Shown here one piece after another: positions 1 to 5,221 of a DNA stretch of 5,221 nucleotides (position 1 is its first letter; every line of letters starts with the position of its first letter). The position numbers and the translations under genes were made by a program. The DNA lies in NCBI GenBank assembly GCA_003641415.1, contig QNAG01000207.1, positions 1-5,221 of the forward strand. Direction: 5' to 3'. This DNA comes from Candidatus Zixiibacteriota bacterium. GTDB lineage: Bacteria; Zixibacteria; MSB-5A5; GN15; FEB-12. Below the pieces are notes generated by a model, which was given only the letters and a program-made list of their open reading frames with translations, did not search any database and was not told where the DNA came from.

Positions 1-376
1 TCCCCCAAGGCCACACGGCAATAGCCACATCAACCGGACACGGAGTCGGATCAACACCGAGCGACTCGTAACCCCGATAAGCCACCGGTCGCACATAGCA
101 CTCATCCAATTTATTAATCGCCACTGTTTGCAGAACAGCTTCATCAAGCTCCTCGGTTGTGTACGGAATGTCCATGTGGTATATCTTGGCCGAGTTCAAT
201 AAACGGCGGCTGTGTTCACCTAGGCGAAAAGCAATCGGGCCTTTTGGCGTTTTGTAAATACGCATGCCTTCGAAAACCGATGAACCATAGTGGATAACAT
301 GAGAGCAGATGTGAATTGTGGCATCATCCCATTTGACGAATTTCCCATTCATCCAAATATATTCTGACTTAACCAT
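1..376 (-). CDS. ilvE: Branched-chain amino-acid aminotransferase, N-terminal part (runs off left edge)
   Basis: A cytosolic PLP enzyme of fold type IV that transfers the amino group between glutamate and the keto acids of leucine, isoleucine and valine, the last step of their synthesis. The first 125 residues are visible and have no stop. Reading from ATG at 376 they show YIWMNGKFVKWDDA (6-19), then HYGSSVFEGMRIY (29-41), FRLGEHSRRLLNSAKIY (50-66), YVRPVAYRGYESLGV (94-108) and VDVAIAVWPWG (115-125). These match the N-terminal half of the bacterial IlvE family in order and spacing. The PLP-binding lysine lies beyond the window edge, so activity cannot be judged. The start is fixed by AGGAGGT (plus-strand 386-392) nine bases upstream of ATG and by the usual family N-terminus. 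D-amino-acid transaminase and aminodeoxychorismate lyase share the fold, but the YIW-NG, VFEG and PWG pattern favours IlvE. It is divergent from the rpe-pgi-tkt operon and has its own promoter. Confidence 0.92.
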   Translation of the reverse strand, partial: MVKSEYIWMNGKFVKWDDATIHICSHVIHYGSSVFEGMRIYKTPKGPIAFRLGEHSRRLLNSAKIYHMDIPYTTEELDEAVLQTVAINKLDECYVRPVAYRGYESLGVDPTPCPVDVAIAVWPWG

Positions 377-428
377 GATCGTTAGACCTCCTGTATCAAA
401 ACATTAATATGCATCAAACTAACAAATA

Positions 429-457
429 ATGATAACAGGAAACCTGGACTATTTCAA
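429..457 (-). promoter_or_regulatory. Sigma70-type promoter for ilvE
   Basis: Read on the minus strand, TTGAAA (plus 452-457) matches the -35 consensus at five of six positions. It is followed by a 17-base spacer and TATCAT (plus 429-434), also five of six for the -10. A TG lies one base upstream of the -10, making it an extended -10. Transcription would start near 422 and give a leader of roughly 45 bases before the ilvE ATG, with AGGAGGT inside it. The element match is seen directly; its use as a promoter is inferred. The spacer contains a short inverted repeat, annotated separately. Confidence 0.55.
436..446. promoter_or_regulatory. Short inverted repeat inside the ilvE promoter spacer (possible operator)
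   Basis: CAGG-AAA-CCTG is an inverted repeat with four-base arms and a three-base centre. It lies wholly between the -35 and -10 elements of the proposed ilvE promoter, a position where a bound repressor would block RNA polymerase. Four-base arms arise often by chance and no regulator gene is visible, so this is only a candidate. Confidence 0.2.
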
Positions 458-497
458 CGGGAAAAGCGGTTTATGGTTATTGTGCTGACAGGTCTTG

Positions 498-506
498 TGG
501 TACAAT
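498..506 (+). promoter_or_regulatory. Extended -10 promoter element for the rpe-pgi-tkt operon
   Basis: TGGTACAAT is a TGn extended -10 with TACAAT as hexamer (five of six to TATAAT). No strong -35 sits at the ideal distance: TTGTGC at 480-485 has only a 15-base spacer, and TATTGT at 478-483 is a poor match. Extended -10 promoters can work with a weak -35. Transcription would start near 513 and give a leader of about 150 bases before rpe. It is the best rightward promoter-like sequence I see in the gap between ilvE and rpe. Confidence 0.38.
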
Positions 507-634
507 TAACCGTTAGGAGAAACCCCGGTCACTGTCGAGATAACACATGGTTACATCCTGCGGGATATTGAACTTGGTAAATCATCATTTATATATGAGA
601 GTCAAAGCTGAAAGAACGTCCTGAATTCGATTGC

Positions 635-664
635 GGAGCACTAATGAAGTTTATAAATTATTGA
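635..664 (+). promoter_or_regulatory. SD plus six-codon mini-ORF abutting rpe (translational coupling element)
   Basis: GGAG at 635-638 sits five bases before ATG at 644. That ATG opens a six-codon frame reading M-K-F-I-N-Y, which ends with TGA at 662-664, directly followed by the rpe ATG at 665 in the same frame. The bases just before the rpe ATG are A/T-rich with no SD of their own, so the only nearby SD serves the mini-ORF. The layout fits rpe being translated by termination and reinitiation. The mini-ORF could instead be the tail of a decayed small gene (see findings), or rpe could start without an SD. The sequence arrangement is certain; the mechanism is inferred. Confidence 0.4.
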
Positions 665-1312
665 ATGGCTAAAATAGCTCCTTCTGTGCTGGGCGCCGAT
701 TTTTCGCAACTCGGTAATGAAATCCGCAGGGCGGATCAAGCCGGTGTTGATATGCTGCATCTTGATATTATGGATGGTCATTTCGTCCCCAATATCTCGT
801 TTGGTCCGGGGATTGTGAAAACAATCGATACCATTAGCAATACGTTTCTGGATGTGCACCTGATGCTTTCGGAACCGGAAAAGTATTTTGAAGCGTTTGC
901 TAAGGCAGGAGCAGACAGCATCACATTTCACTACGAAGCCCGCCCTGAGCCTCTCCCTCTCGTGAAACAGATTAAGAGCCTCGGATGTGAAACCGGTCTG
1001 TCTATCAATCCCGATACGGATGTTGAGAAAGTGCTGCCGTTTCTCAAAGAGGTTGACATATTTTTAATCATGTCGGTATTCCCCGGTTTTGGGGGTCAGA
1101 AATTCATCAAATCCGCTTTATCTGCCGTATCGACCGCACGTGAATATATTAACCTCCATCATCTCAATACCGCTATTCAGGTTGATGGTGGCATTGACGC
1201 CGACAATGCGGTATCGGTAGCAGAAGCAGGGGCTGATATTCTTGTAATGGGCACAGCCTTCTTTGGCTGCAAGGACAAAGCCGCCCTGACACAGAAAGTA
1301 AAAGCGTTGTAA
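665..1312 (+). CDS. rpe: Ribulose-phosphate 3-epimerase
   Basis: A cytosolic metal-dependent enzyme that interconverts D-ribulose 5-phosphate and D-xylulose 5-phosphate in the pentose-phosphate pathway. It is a TIM barrel, and the 215 residues match the usual length of about 215-225. The N-terminus KIAPSVLGADF (3-13) is typical. Expected metal ligands are His32 and Asp34 in HLDIMDG, His65 in LDVHLM and Asp174 in QVDGGI; Asp34 and Asp174 are also the family's acid/base pair. The phosphate-binding loops are PGFGGQ (140-145), GG at 175-176 and GT at 196-197. The residue before PGFGGQ is Phe139, where Asn, His or Glu is common. The start is firm because TGA immediately precedes this ATG in frame. 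There is no SD directly upstream, and translation probably depends on the mini-ORF in front. It is first gene of the operon with pgi and tkt; its product xylulose 5-phosphate is a transketolase substrate. The related allulose-6-phosphate epimerase is a less likely identity given the tkt context. Confidence 0.95.
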   Translation: MAKIAPSVLGADFSQLGNEIRRADQAGVDMLHLDIMDGHFVPNISFGPGIVKTIDTISNTFLDVHLMLSEPEKYFEAFAKAGADSITFHYEARPEPLPLVKQIKSLGCETGLSINPDTDVEKVLPFLKEVDIFLIMSVFPGFGGQKFIKSALSAVSTAREYINLHHLNTAIQVDGGIDADNAVSVAEAGADILVMGTAFFGCKDKAALTQKVKAL

Positions 1313-1327
1313 TACAAAGGATTTGTT

Positions 1328-3049
1328 ATGTCGCGAAACAGTCTGTTTGTCACCGAGGGTCGGGTAAAAAAGGCATATTCCCGCGCTCTGGTTCAAGCCT
1401 CACGGAAAGAGGTAACAAAGAAAATCATGAGCCGTCAGGCCGAAATTTTTTCAAAGAGTACTGCCTTGAAAAAGCTAATTGGCAATCGGCTTGGGTGGGT
1501 AGACATTGTCTCTCGCATGAAGCGACAGGTTCCTCGCATAGAGCAATTTGGCCAGCAGGTGTTCAAGGACAGGTTGTGTCATGTCGTTTTGATGGGTATG
1601 GGTGGATCGTCATTGTGCCCGGAGTTGTTCAAGCTCGCCTTCCGTAAACATCCACGCCTGAAAACATTTGATGTAATTGACTCAACCGATCCGGTAACCG
1701 TCAAAGCTCTGGTCCGTAAAATTGATCCTCGAAAAACCCTTTTTATCGTTTCCTCAAAATCCGGTTCTACAATCGAAACTCGTTCCCACATGGTATTCTT
1801 CATTGATTATCTTGAACGAGCGGGAGTGAAGCAAATAGGAAAGCACTTTGTAGCTATAACGGACAAAGGCAGCGCACTGGAGAAAATGGGTAAACAGTAT
1901 CGCTTTCGTAAGATATTCCTGAATCCTGCTGACATTGGTGGTCGATACTCGGCTCTTTCGTATTTTGGATTGGTCCCCGGTTTCTTTGCCGGAGTGGACC
2001 TGCAAAAGCTTTTGGAAAGCGCTGGGATTATGGAAAAAGCCATCCGCGAGCGCACAGGCGAGATTAACCCTGCCCTTGTGTTGGGAACGCTGATGGCTAC
2101 GGCAGCAAAAAATGGTGTCGATAAATTAACTTTTGTGGCTTCAAAAAAGGCCGCCCCCCTGGTGCCATGGATCGAACAGCTGATAGGCGAATCGACTGGC
2201 AAAAAGGGGAAGGGAATCATACCCATTGAAGCTGAGCAGTCCGGCACACTGGCAAGTTATGGGCAGGACCGCCTGTTTGTTTCGCTTCGGTTGTCCTCGG
2301 AACGATCTGATCCCAATAGGTCATTATTTGACAAACTCATCAAGAGAGGTTACCCTGTAGTCCGTATCGAAATGGAGTCTCTTCATGAGATAGGCGCGCA
2401 ATTCCTTTTGTGGGAGGCTGCGACTGCGGTTGCGGGGTATCATCTTCATATTAATCCCTTCGATGAACCAAACGTCTCTGAAAGCAAAGCCAACACTGCT
2501 GCCATTCTCAAGGCATATCAGGAATCGGGTCAGTTCGACAACATGGCTCCTACAGCTCAATTCAAACACCTGGCGCTTGTGGGTCACAGTGGCCGACGCT
2601 ACACACGAAATGAAATGAACGACCTAAAGAAAGTGCTCAAGAAATTCTTCTCTGGCCTTAAACAGCCCGAGTATCTTTCGTTGCTTGGTTATTTCAAAGA
2701 AGACAACGCCACTGAAAAAGAATTCGCACAGGTGCGATCCCTGATACAGTCAAAAAAGAAAGTGGCCACTCTTCGGGGTTATGGTCCCCGGTTTCTTCAT
2801 TCCATCGGCCAGTTATACAAGGGCGGCCCACCAAACGGACGGTTTGTAGTCTTCGTGAAACAGAAATATGAGCATCTTGACATACCCGGGCAGTTTTTTG
2901 ATTTTGGTCAATTGATATCAGCCCAGGCGATAGGCGATGCCCGGGCGTTGGCGGAGCGAAATTTGCCAATGCTTGTTGTAGCTATTGATGGTAGTCCGTC
3001 TCGTGGTCTGAAGGAATTCAATAGTTTGGTACAATCAGTTCTCAAATAG
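1328..3049 (+). CDS. pgi: Glucose-6-phosphate isomerase, stand-alone form of the transaldolase-Pgi fusion type
   Basis: Interconverts glucose 6-phosphate and fructose 6-phosphate in the cytosol. Two SIS (sugar isomerase) domains are visible. The first holds VVLMGMGGSSLCPEL (86-100), DVIDSTDP (115-122) and VSSKSGSTIET (141-151), the phosphate-binding loop. The family signature FLNPADIGGRYSALSYFGLVP follows (197-217). The second holds GESTGKKGKGIIP (287-299), where Glu288 is the likely catalytic base, and HINPFDEPNVSESK (374-387), with His374 and Lys387 as the likely ring-opening and substrate residues. The C-terminal part has YGPRFLHSIGQLYKGG (485-500) and a helix containing AQAIGDARAL (532-541). 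This pattern is that of the Pgi half of bifunctional transaldolase/Pgi proteins (about 950 residues), but here it is a separate 573-residue protein with no transaldolase domain. No key residue appears missing. AAAGGA lies six bases before ATG. The gap to rpe and the gap to tkt are both 15 bases, supporting one transcript. Catalytic assignments are by family analogy. Confidence 0.93.
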   Translation: MSRNSLFVTEGRVKKAYSRALVQASRKEVTKKIMSRQAEIFSKSTALKKLIGNRLGWVDIVSRMKRQVPRIEQFGQQVFKDRLCHVVLMGMGGSSLCPELFKLAFRKHPRLKTFDVIDSTDPVTVKALVRKIDPRKTLFIVSSKSGSTIETRSHMVFFIDYLERAGVKQIGKHFVAITDKGSALEKMGKQYRFRKIFLNPADIGGRYSALSYFGLVPGFFAGVDLQKLLESAGIMEKAIRERTGEINPALVLGTLMATAAKNGVDKLTFVASKKAAPLVPWIEQLIGESTGKKGKGIIPIEAEQSGTLASYGQDRLFVSLRLSSERSDPNRSLFDKLIKRGYPVVRIEMESLHEIGAQFLLWEAATAVAGYHLHINPFDEPNVSESKANTAAILKAYQESGQFDNMAPTAQFKHLALVGHSGRRYTRNEMNDLKKVLKKFFSGLKQPEYLSLLGYFKEDNATEKEFAQVRSLIQSKKKVATLRGYGPRFLHSIGQLYKGGPPNGRFVVFVKQKYEHLDIPGQFFDFGQLISAQAIGDARALAERNLPMLVVAIDGSPSRGLKEFNSLVQSVLK

Positions 3050-3064
3050 AAAGGATATGCAACA

Positions 3065-5014
3065 ATGACATTCGATCCCTGGCGAGGTTTTACCGATAGC
3101 GCTCTCTCTAACGAGTGGCACGAAAAACTTACTGAAATGTCCCGTATCGCTCGGGGCCACATCCTGAAAATGACATCTGTCGCCGCTTCCGGGCATCCCG
3201 GAGGTTCCATGTCGTCGGTTGAAGTGTTATTGGCTCTTTACAATCTGGCGAAAGTTGACCCGACTAACCCTCGCCGGGATGACCGTGACAGAATTATTAT
3301 CTCACATGGTCATATCTCCCCGGCTGTTTATTCATCACTTGCGGCAGCCGGTTTTTTTGATATTGTGCCCTGTTTATACGGATTCCGTCAGGGAGGTTCA
3401 CCATTTGAAGGGCACGTTGAACAAACTGTCCCGGGAATCGAATGGGATACCGGAAATCTCGGTCAGGGGTTATCGGTCGGGGTTGGCAAAGCGATTTACT
3501 CCCGGCTATCAGGGCTGGGCTTCCACACTTATGTTGCTATGGGTGATGGCGAACAGCAGAAGGGTCAAATATCTGAGGCGCGACGTCTGGCGGCGAAGTA
3601 TCAACTGACAAACCTGACCGCTATTGTTGATTACAACCGCCTCCAGATATCCGGACGTATTCGCGACATCATGCCACAGGACATAGCACGAGACTGGACC
3701 TCAGACGGCTGGCACGTGGTAGAGGTTGATGGCCATAATTTCAACCAGATTTATGGGGCTTTACATCGCGCTACCAGAGATTCAGGTTCGCCGTTTATGA
3801 TTCTGGCTCGCACGACAATGGGTAAAGGGGTCTCCTTCATGGAGAACAAAGAGGGTTTCCACGGCGCATCTGTGAAACGCGAGATGCTTGGTGAAGCCTT
3901 GGCGCAACTTGGTACGGATGATTCTGATTTTGACACTCTGGTCTCCCGTCGAGCCGATAGTCCACCGCCTATGTTCAAACGAGAGAAATCTCCTTTTCCG
4001 CTCATTGACCCGGGTACACCAATCAACTATGGGGTTGATGATTCGTTGGATAACCGCTCCGCATGGGGAAAAGCTCTTCTGTCCGTAGCGAAAATCAATA
4101 TGGACAAAGACGATTTTACAATGGCTGTGTTTGACTGCGATCTGGCTGGTTCGGTTAAGACGGCGGCTTTTGCCGAAAAATACCCTGACAATTTTTTCCA
4201 GTGTGGGATATCAGAACACAATGTAGCCACTTGTGCGGGATCGCTGGGGGCGGAAAAGGCTCTGGCGGTATGGGCAGACTTTGCCGTTTTCGGAGTTGAT
4301 GAAACCTACAACCAGGCTCGCCTTAATGATATCAACCACTCGAACCTGAAACTTATATGCACCCATGCCGGAGTTCAGGTTGGTGAGGACGGCAAGACCC
4401 ACCAGTGTATTGACTACTTCGGGTTACTCAATTCTACTTTTGGATGGAAAGTCATCACTCCGGCCGATCCCAACCAGACAGATAAAGTTGCCCGTTATGT
4501 TCTTAGCACACCCGGCAACTTCGCGGTTATTATGGGACGTTCGAAGGTGCCTGTTATCACCGATGAGGAGGGTAACCCGTTCTTCGGTGAGGGTTACACA
4601 TACACCTATGGTCGTCTGGATACTCTGCGCCGCGGGGAAAAACTGGCTCTGGTTACGGCTGGGAATATGGCTTTTGTGGCTATCGAGGCTTGGAACAAAC
4701 TCAACGACGATGGACTCAGGGTGGCTTTGATAAACGTCTCCGACTGGTCGGATTTACACCCCGATGATATGCAGATGCTGGCCCAGTTCGACCATCTGGT
4801 TGTGCTTGAAGATCACAACGTCAAAACCGGATTGGGAAGTACACTGGCGGTGGCGTTGATGGAAGCCGGCGCCCACAGCACACTCACGCGAATGGGCGTA
4901 ACCGGTTATGCTTCTTCGGGCAAACCATCCGAGCTATTCAAAATGCTGGGGATTGATGCTGAAAGTGTTGCTAAGCGGATCAAGCAAATTGTCGGCGAAC
5001 CCGCGAGAGTGTAG
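3065..5014 (+). CDS. tkt: Transketolase, full-length single chain with split-type signatures
   Basis: A thiamine-diphosphate enzyme that moves two-carbon units between ketose and aldose phosphates, linking xylulose 5-phosphate, ribose 5-phosphate, erythrose 4-phosphate and fructose 6-phosphate. At 649 residues it has normal full length. The N-terminal pyrophosphate-binding domain shows ASGHPGGSMS (41-50), SHGHISPAVY (80-89), TGNLGQGLS (129-137) and the ThDP/Mg motif GDGEQQKGQ (160-168) ending at Asn191 in VDYN. A linker of variable type spans about 275-325. The pyrimidine domain has GISEHN (381-386), with Glu384 the likely cofactor-activating glutamate, and THAGVQVGEDGKTHQ (433-447) with substrate histidines. 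GRSKVPV (491-497) starts the link to the C-terminal domain, which ends near 644. SHGH, THAG-VGEDG-THQ and GR-KVP resemble transketolases made as two subunits more than the classical E. coli type. 1-deoxyxylulose-5-phosphate synthase is disfavoured by these motifs and by the rpe neighbour. GAAAGGA lies nine bases before ATG. Confidence 0.93.
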   Translation: MTFDPWRGFTDSALSNEWHEKLTEMSRIARGHILKMTSVAASGHPGGSMSSVEVLLALYNLAKVDPTNPRRDDRDRIIISHGHISPAVYSSLAAAGFFDIVPCLYGFRQGGSPFEGHVEQTVPGIEWDTGNLGQGLSVGVGKAIYSRLSGLGFHTYVAMGDGEQQKGQISEARRLAAKYQLTNLTAIVDYNRLQISGRIRDIMPQDIARDWTSDGWHVVEVDGHNFNQIYGALHRATRDSGSPFMILARTTMGKGVSFMENKEGFHGASVKREMLGEALAQLGTDDSDFDTLVSRRADSPPPMFKREKSPFPLIDPGTPINYGVDDSLDNRSAWGKALLSVAKINMDKDDFTMAVFDCDLAGSVKTAAFAEKYPDNFFQCGISEHNVATCAGSLGAEKALAVWADFAVFGVDETYNQARLNDINHSNLKLICTHAGVQVGEDGKTHQCIDYFGLLNSTFGWKVITPADPNQTDKVARYVLSTPGNFAVIMGRSKVPVITDEEGNPFFGEGYTYTYGRLDTLRRGEKLALVTAGNMAFVAIEAWNKLNDDGLRVALINVSDWSDLHPDDMQMLAQFDHLVVLEDHNVKTGLGSTLAVALMEAGAHSTLTRMGVTGYASSGKPSELFKMLGIDAESVAKRIKQIVGEPARV

Positions 5015-5022
5015 GGGGGCAA

Positions 5023-5062
5023 GACAGGTAGGTCAGGTTGCTTGCAACCTGACACAACTGTC
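5023..5062 (+). repeat. Strong hairpin after tkt (perfect 10-bp inverted repeat with outer stem)
   Basis: GTCAGGTTGC (5032-5041) and GCAACCTGAC (5044-5053) are exact reverse complements separated by TT. Outside them GACAG (5023-5027) can pair with CTGTC (5058-5062) across a symmetrical four-by-four internal loop. It starts eight bases after the tkt stop. No run of T follows on the plus strand, so it is not a standard intrinsic terminator for tkt. It may stabilise the 3' end of the operon mRNA, act as a weak terminator, or be one copy of a dispersed palindromic repeat. The pairing is certain; the role is unknown. Confidence 0.6.
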
Positions 5063-5066
5063 ACAT

Positions 5067-5091
5067 GAAAATAAACCAACCGATAGGTTGG
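5067..5091 (-). terminator. Small hairpin with T-rich tail on the minus strand (possible leftward terminator)
   Basis: CCAACC (5076-5081), loop GATA and GGTTGG (5086-5091) form a perfect six-base stem. On the minus strand the stem is followed at once by TTTATTTTC (plus 5067-5075), the shape of an intrinsic terminator for leftward transcription. The stem is short and no leftward gene is seen to the right in this window, so the assignment is weak. On the plus strand the same hairpin sits nine bases before the AGGAGGT of the next gene and could instead affect its translation. Confidence 0.25.
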
Positions 5092-5113
5092 GGTACCAGC
5101 AGGAGGTATACAA

Positions 5114-5221
5114 TTGACCAAACCAAATAAGCCGCTTGAAGCAAAAGGGTGCGGTTGTGGCGCTCTCATTTCAGTCATTCTTATTTCATGGGCTTTATCT
5201 ACTTTATTCAAATTGAGAACA
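5114..5221 (+). CDS. Unidentified small membrane protein, N-terminal part (runs off right edge)
   Basis: I do not recognise this gene. A TTG start at 5114 follows a perfect AGGAGGT (5101-5107) with six bases between, which decides the start. Thirty-six codons are open to the window edge with no stop. Residues 1-11 are polar and basic (MTKPNKPLEAK). Residues 12-16 are GCGCG, with Cys13 and Cys15. Residues 17-32 are a hydrophobic stretch (ALISVILISWALSTLF), followed by K-L-R. This looks like one membrane helix with positive residues on both sides, either a signal anchor or the first helix of a membrane protein. The paired cysteines just before the helix might be a lipid attachment or metal site, but the canonical lipobox order (hydrophobic residues before Cys) is absent. 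It lies 99 bases after tkt with hairpins between, so it may be a separate unit. TACAAT at 5109-5114 overlaps the start and is probably chance. The SD and TTG are seen; that the frame is a gene is inferred. Confidence 0.5.
   Translation, partial: MTKPNKPLEAKGCGCGALISVILISWALSTLFKLRT

Noticed and set aside
467..512. Inverted repeat CGGTT (467-471) / AACCG (508-512) flanking the rightward promoter
   Set aside because: The arms are only five bases and 36 bases apart, easily explained by chance.
547..624. A 25-codon ORF starting at ATG 547 upstream of rpe
   Set aside because: It has no SD and no recognisable composition, and it is of a length expected by chance in this gap.
641..931. Minus-strand 96-codon ORF over the start of rpe, and similar antisense or out-of-frame ORFs over pgi and tkt
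   Set aside because: They overlap strongly supported conserved genes, lack good SD sites and have protein-like features of shadow frames only.
3057..3068. ATG at 3057 as an alternative tkt start, opening the tiny frame ATG-CAA-CAA-TGA that overlaps the tkt ATG
   Set aside because: It is out of frame with transketolase and only one base from the SD, too close for efficient initiation. ATG at 3065 has proper spacing and gives the expected N-terminus.
5023..5062. Standard rho-independent terminator for the operon
   Set aside because: The hairpin is strong, but the bases after it on the plus strand are A-rich rather than a T run.
1..5221. CRISPR arrays, tRNA or rRNA genes, insertion sequences, toxin-antitoxin or defence genes
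   Set aside because: I saw no regularly spaced repeats, no tRNA- or rRNA-like sequence, no transposase motifs and no unexplained long ORF; the space is filled by central-metabolism genes.

Overview
This is a window of bacterial chromosome holding a compact central-carbon gene cluster. The genes lie close together and most have clear Shine-Dalgarno (SD) sites. Base composition is moderate and similar throughout, so there is no sign of recent transfer. I cannot name the organism from the sequence. The phosphoglucose isomerase resembles the half-protein usually fused to transaldolase, and the transketolase carries signatures typical of split-subunit enzymes. Together these suggest a less-studied, possibly uncultured bacterial lineage rather than a model proteobacterium or firmicute; that is inference only.

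Layout: positions 1-376 (minus strand) hold the 5' part of a branched-chain amino-acid aminotransferase gene (ilvE), which runs off the left edge. Positions 377-664 are a divergent intergenic region. It has a good minus-strand promoter for ilvE, a plausible extended -10 promoter reading right, and a six-codon mini-ORF that stops directly against the rpe start codon. Next come three tightly packed plus-strand genes: ribulose-phosphate 3-epimerase (rpe, 665-1312), stand-alone phosphoglucose isomerase (pgi, 1328-3049) and full-length transketolase (tkt, 3065-5014). Both gaps between them are exactly 15 nt and both contain AAAGGAT. Positions 5015-5113 hold two hairpins and no gene. At 5114 a new plus-strand gene begins with a strong SD and a TTG start. 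It encodes a short polar head followed by a membrane segment and runs off the right edge.

How the genes work together: Rpe and transketolase are non-oxidative pentose-phosphate enzymes. Pgi interconverts the fructose-6-phosphate made by transketolase/transaldolase with glucose-6-phosphate. The operon therefore links the pentose-phosphate pathway to glycolysis and gluconeogenesis. Transaldolase and ribose-5-phosphate isomerase are not in the window. ilvE is divergently transcribed and belongs to a different pathway.

Most of the window is ordinary housekeeping metabolism and I see no new defence, mobile or signalling system. The points worth a second look are how rpe is translated, the unfused Pgi, the split-type signatures in a one-chain transketolase, the paired hairpins after tkt, and the unidentified small membrane protein at the right edge.
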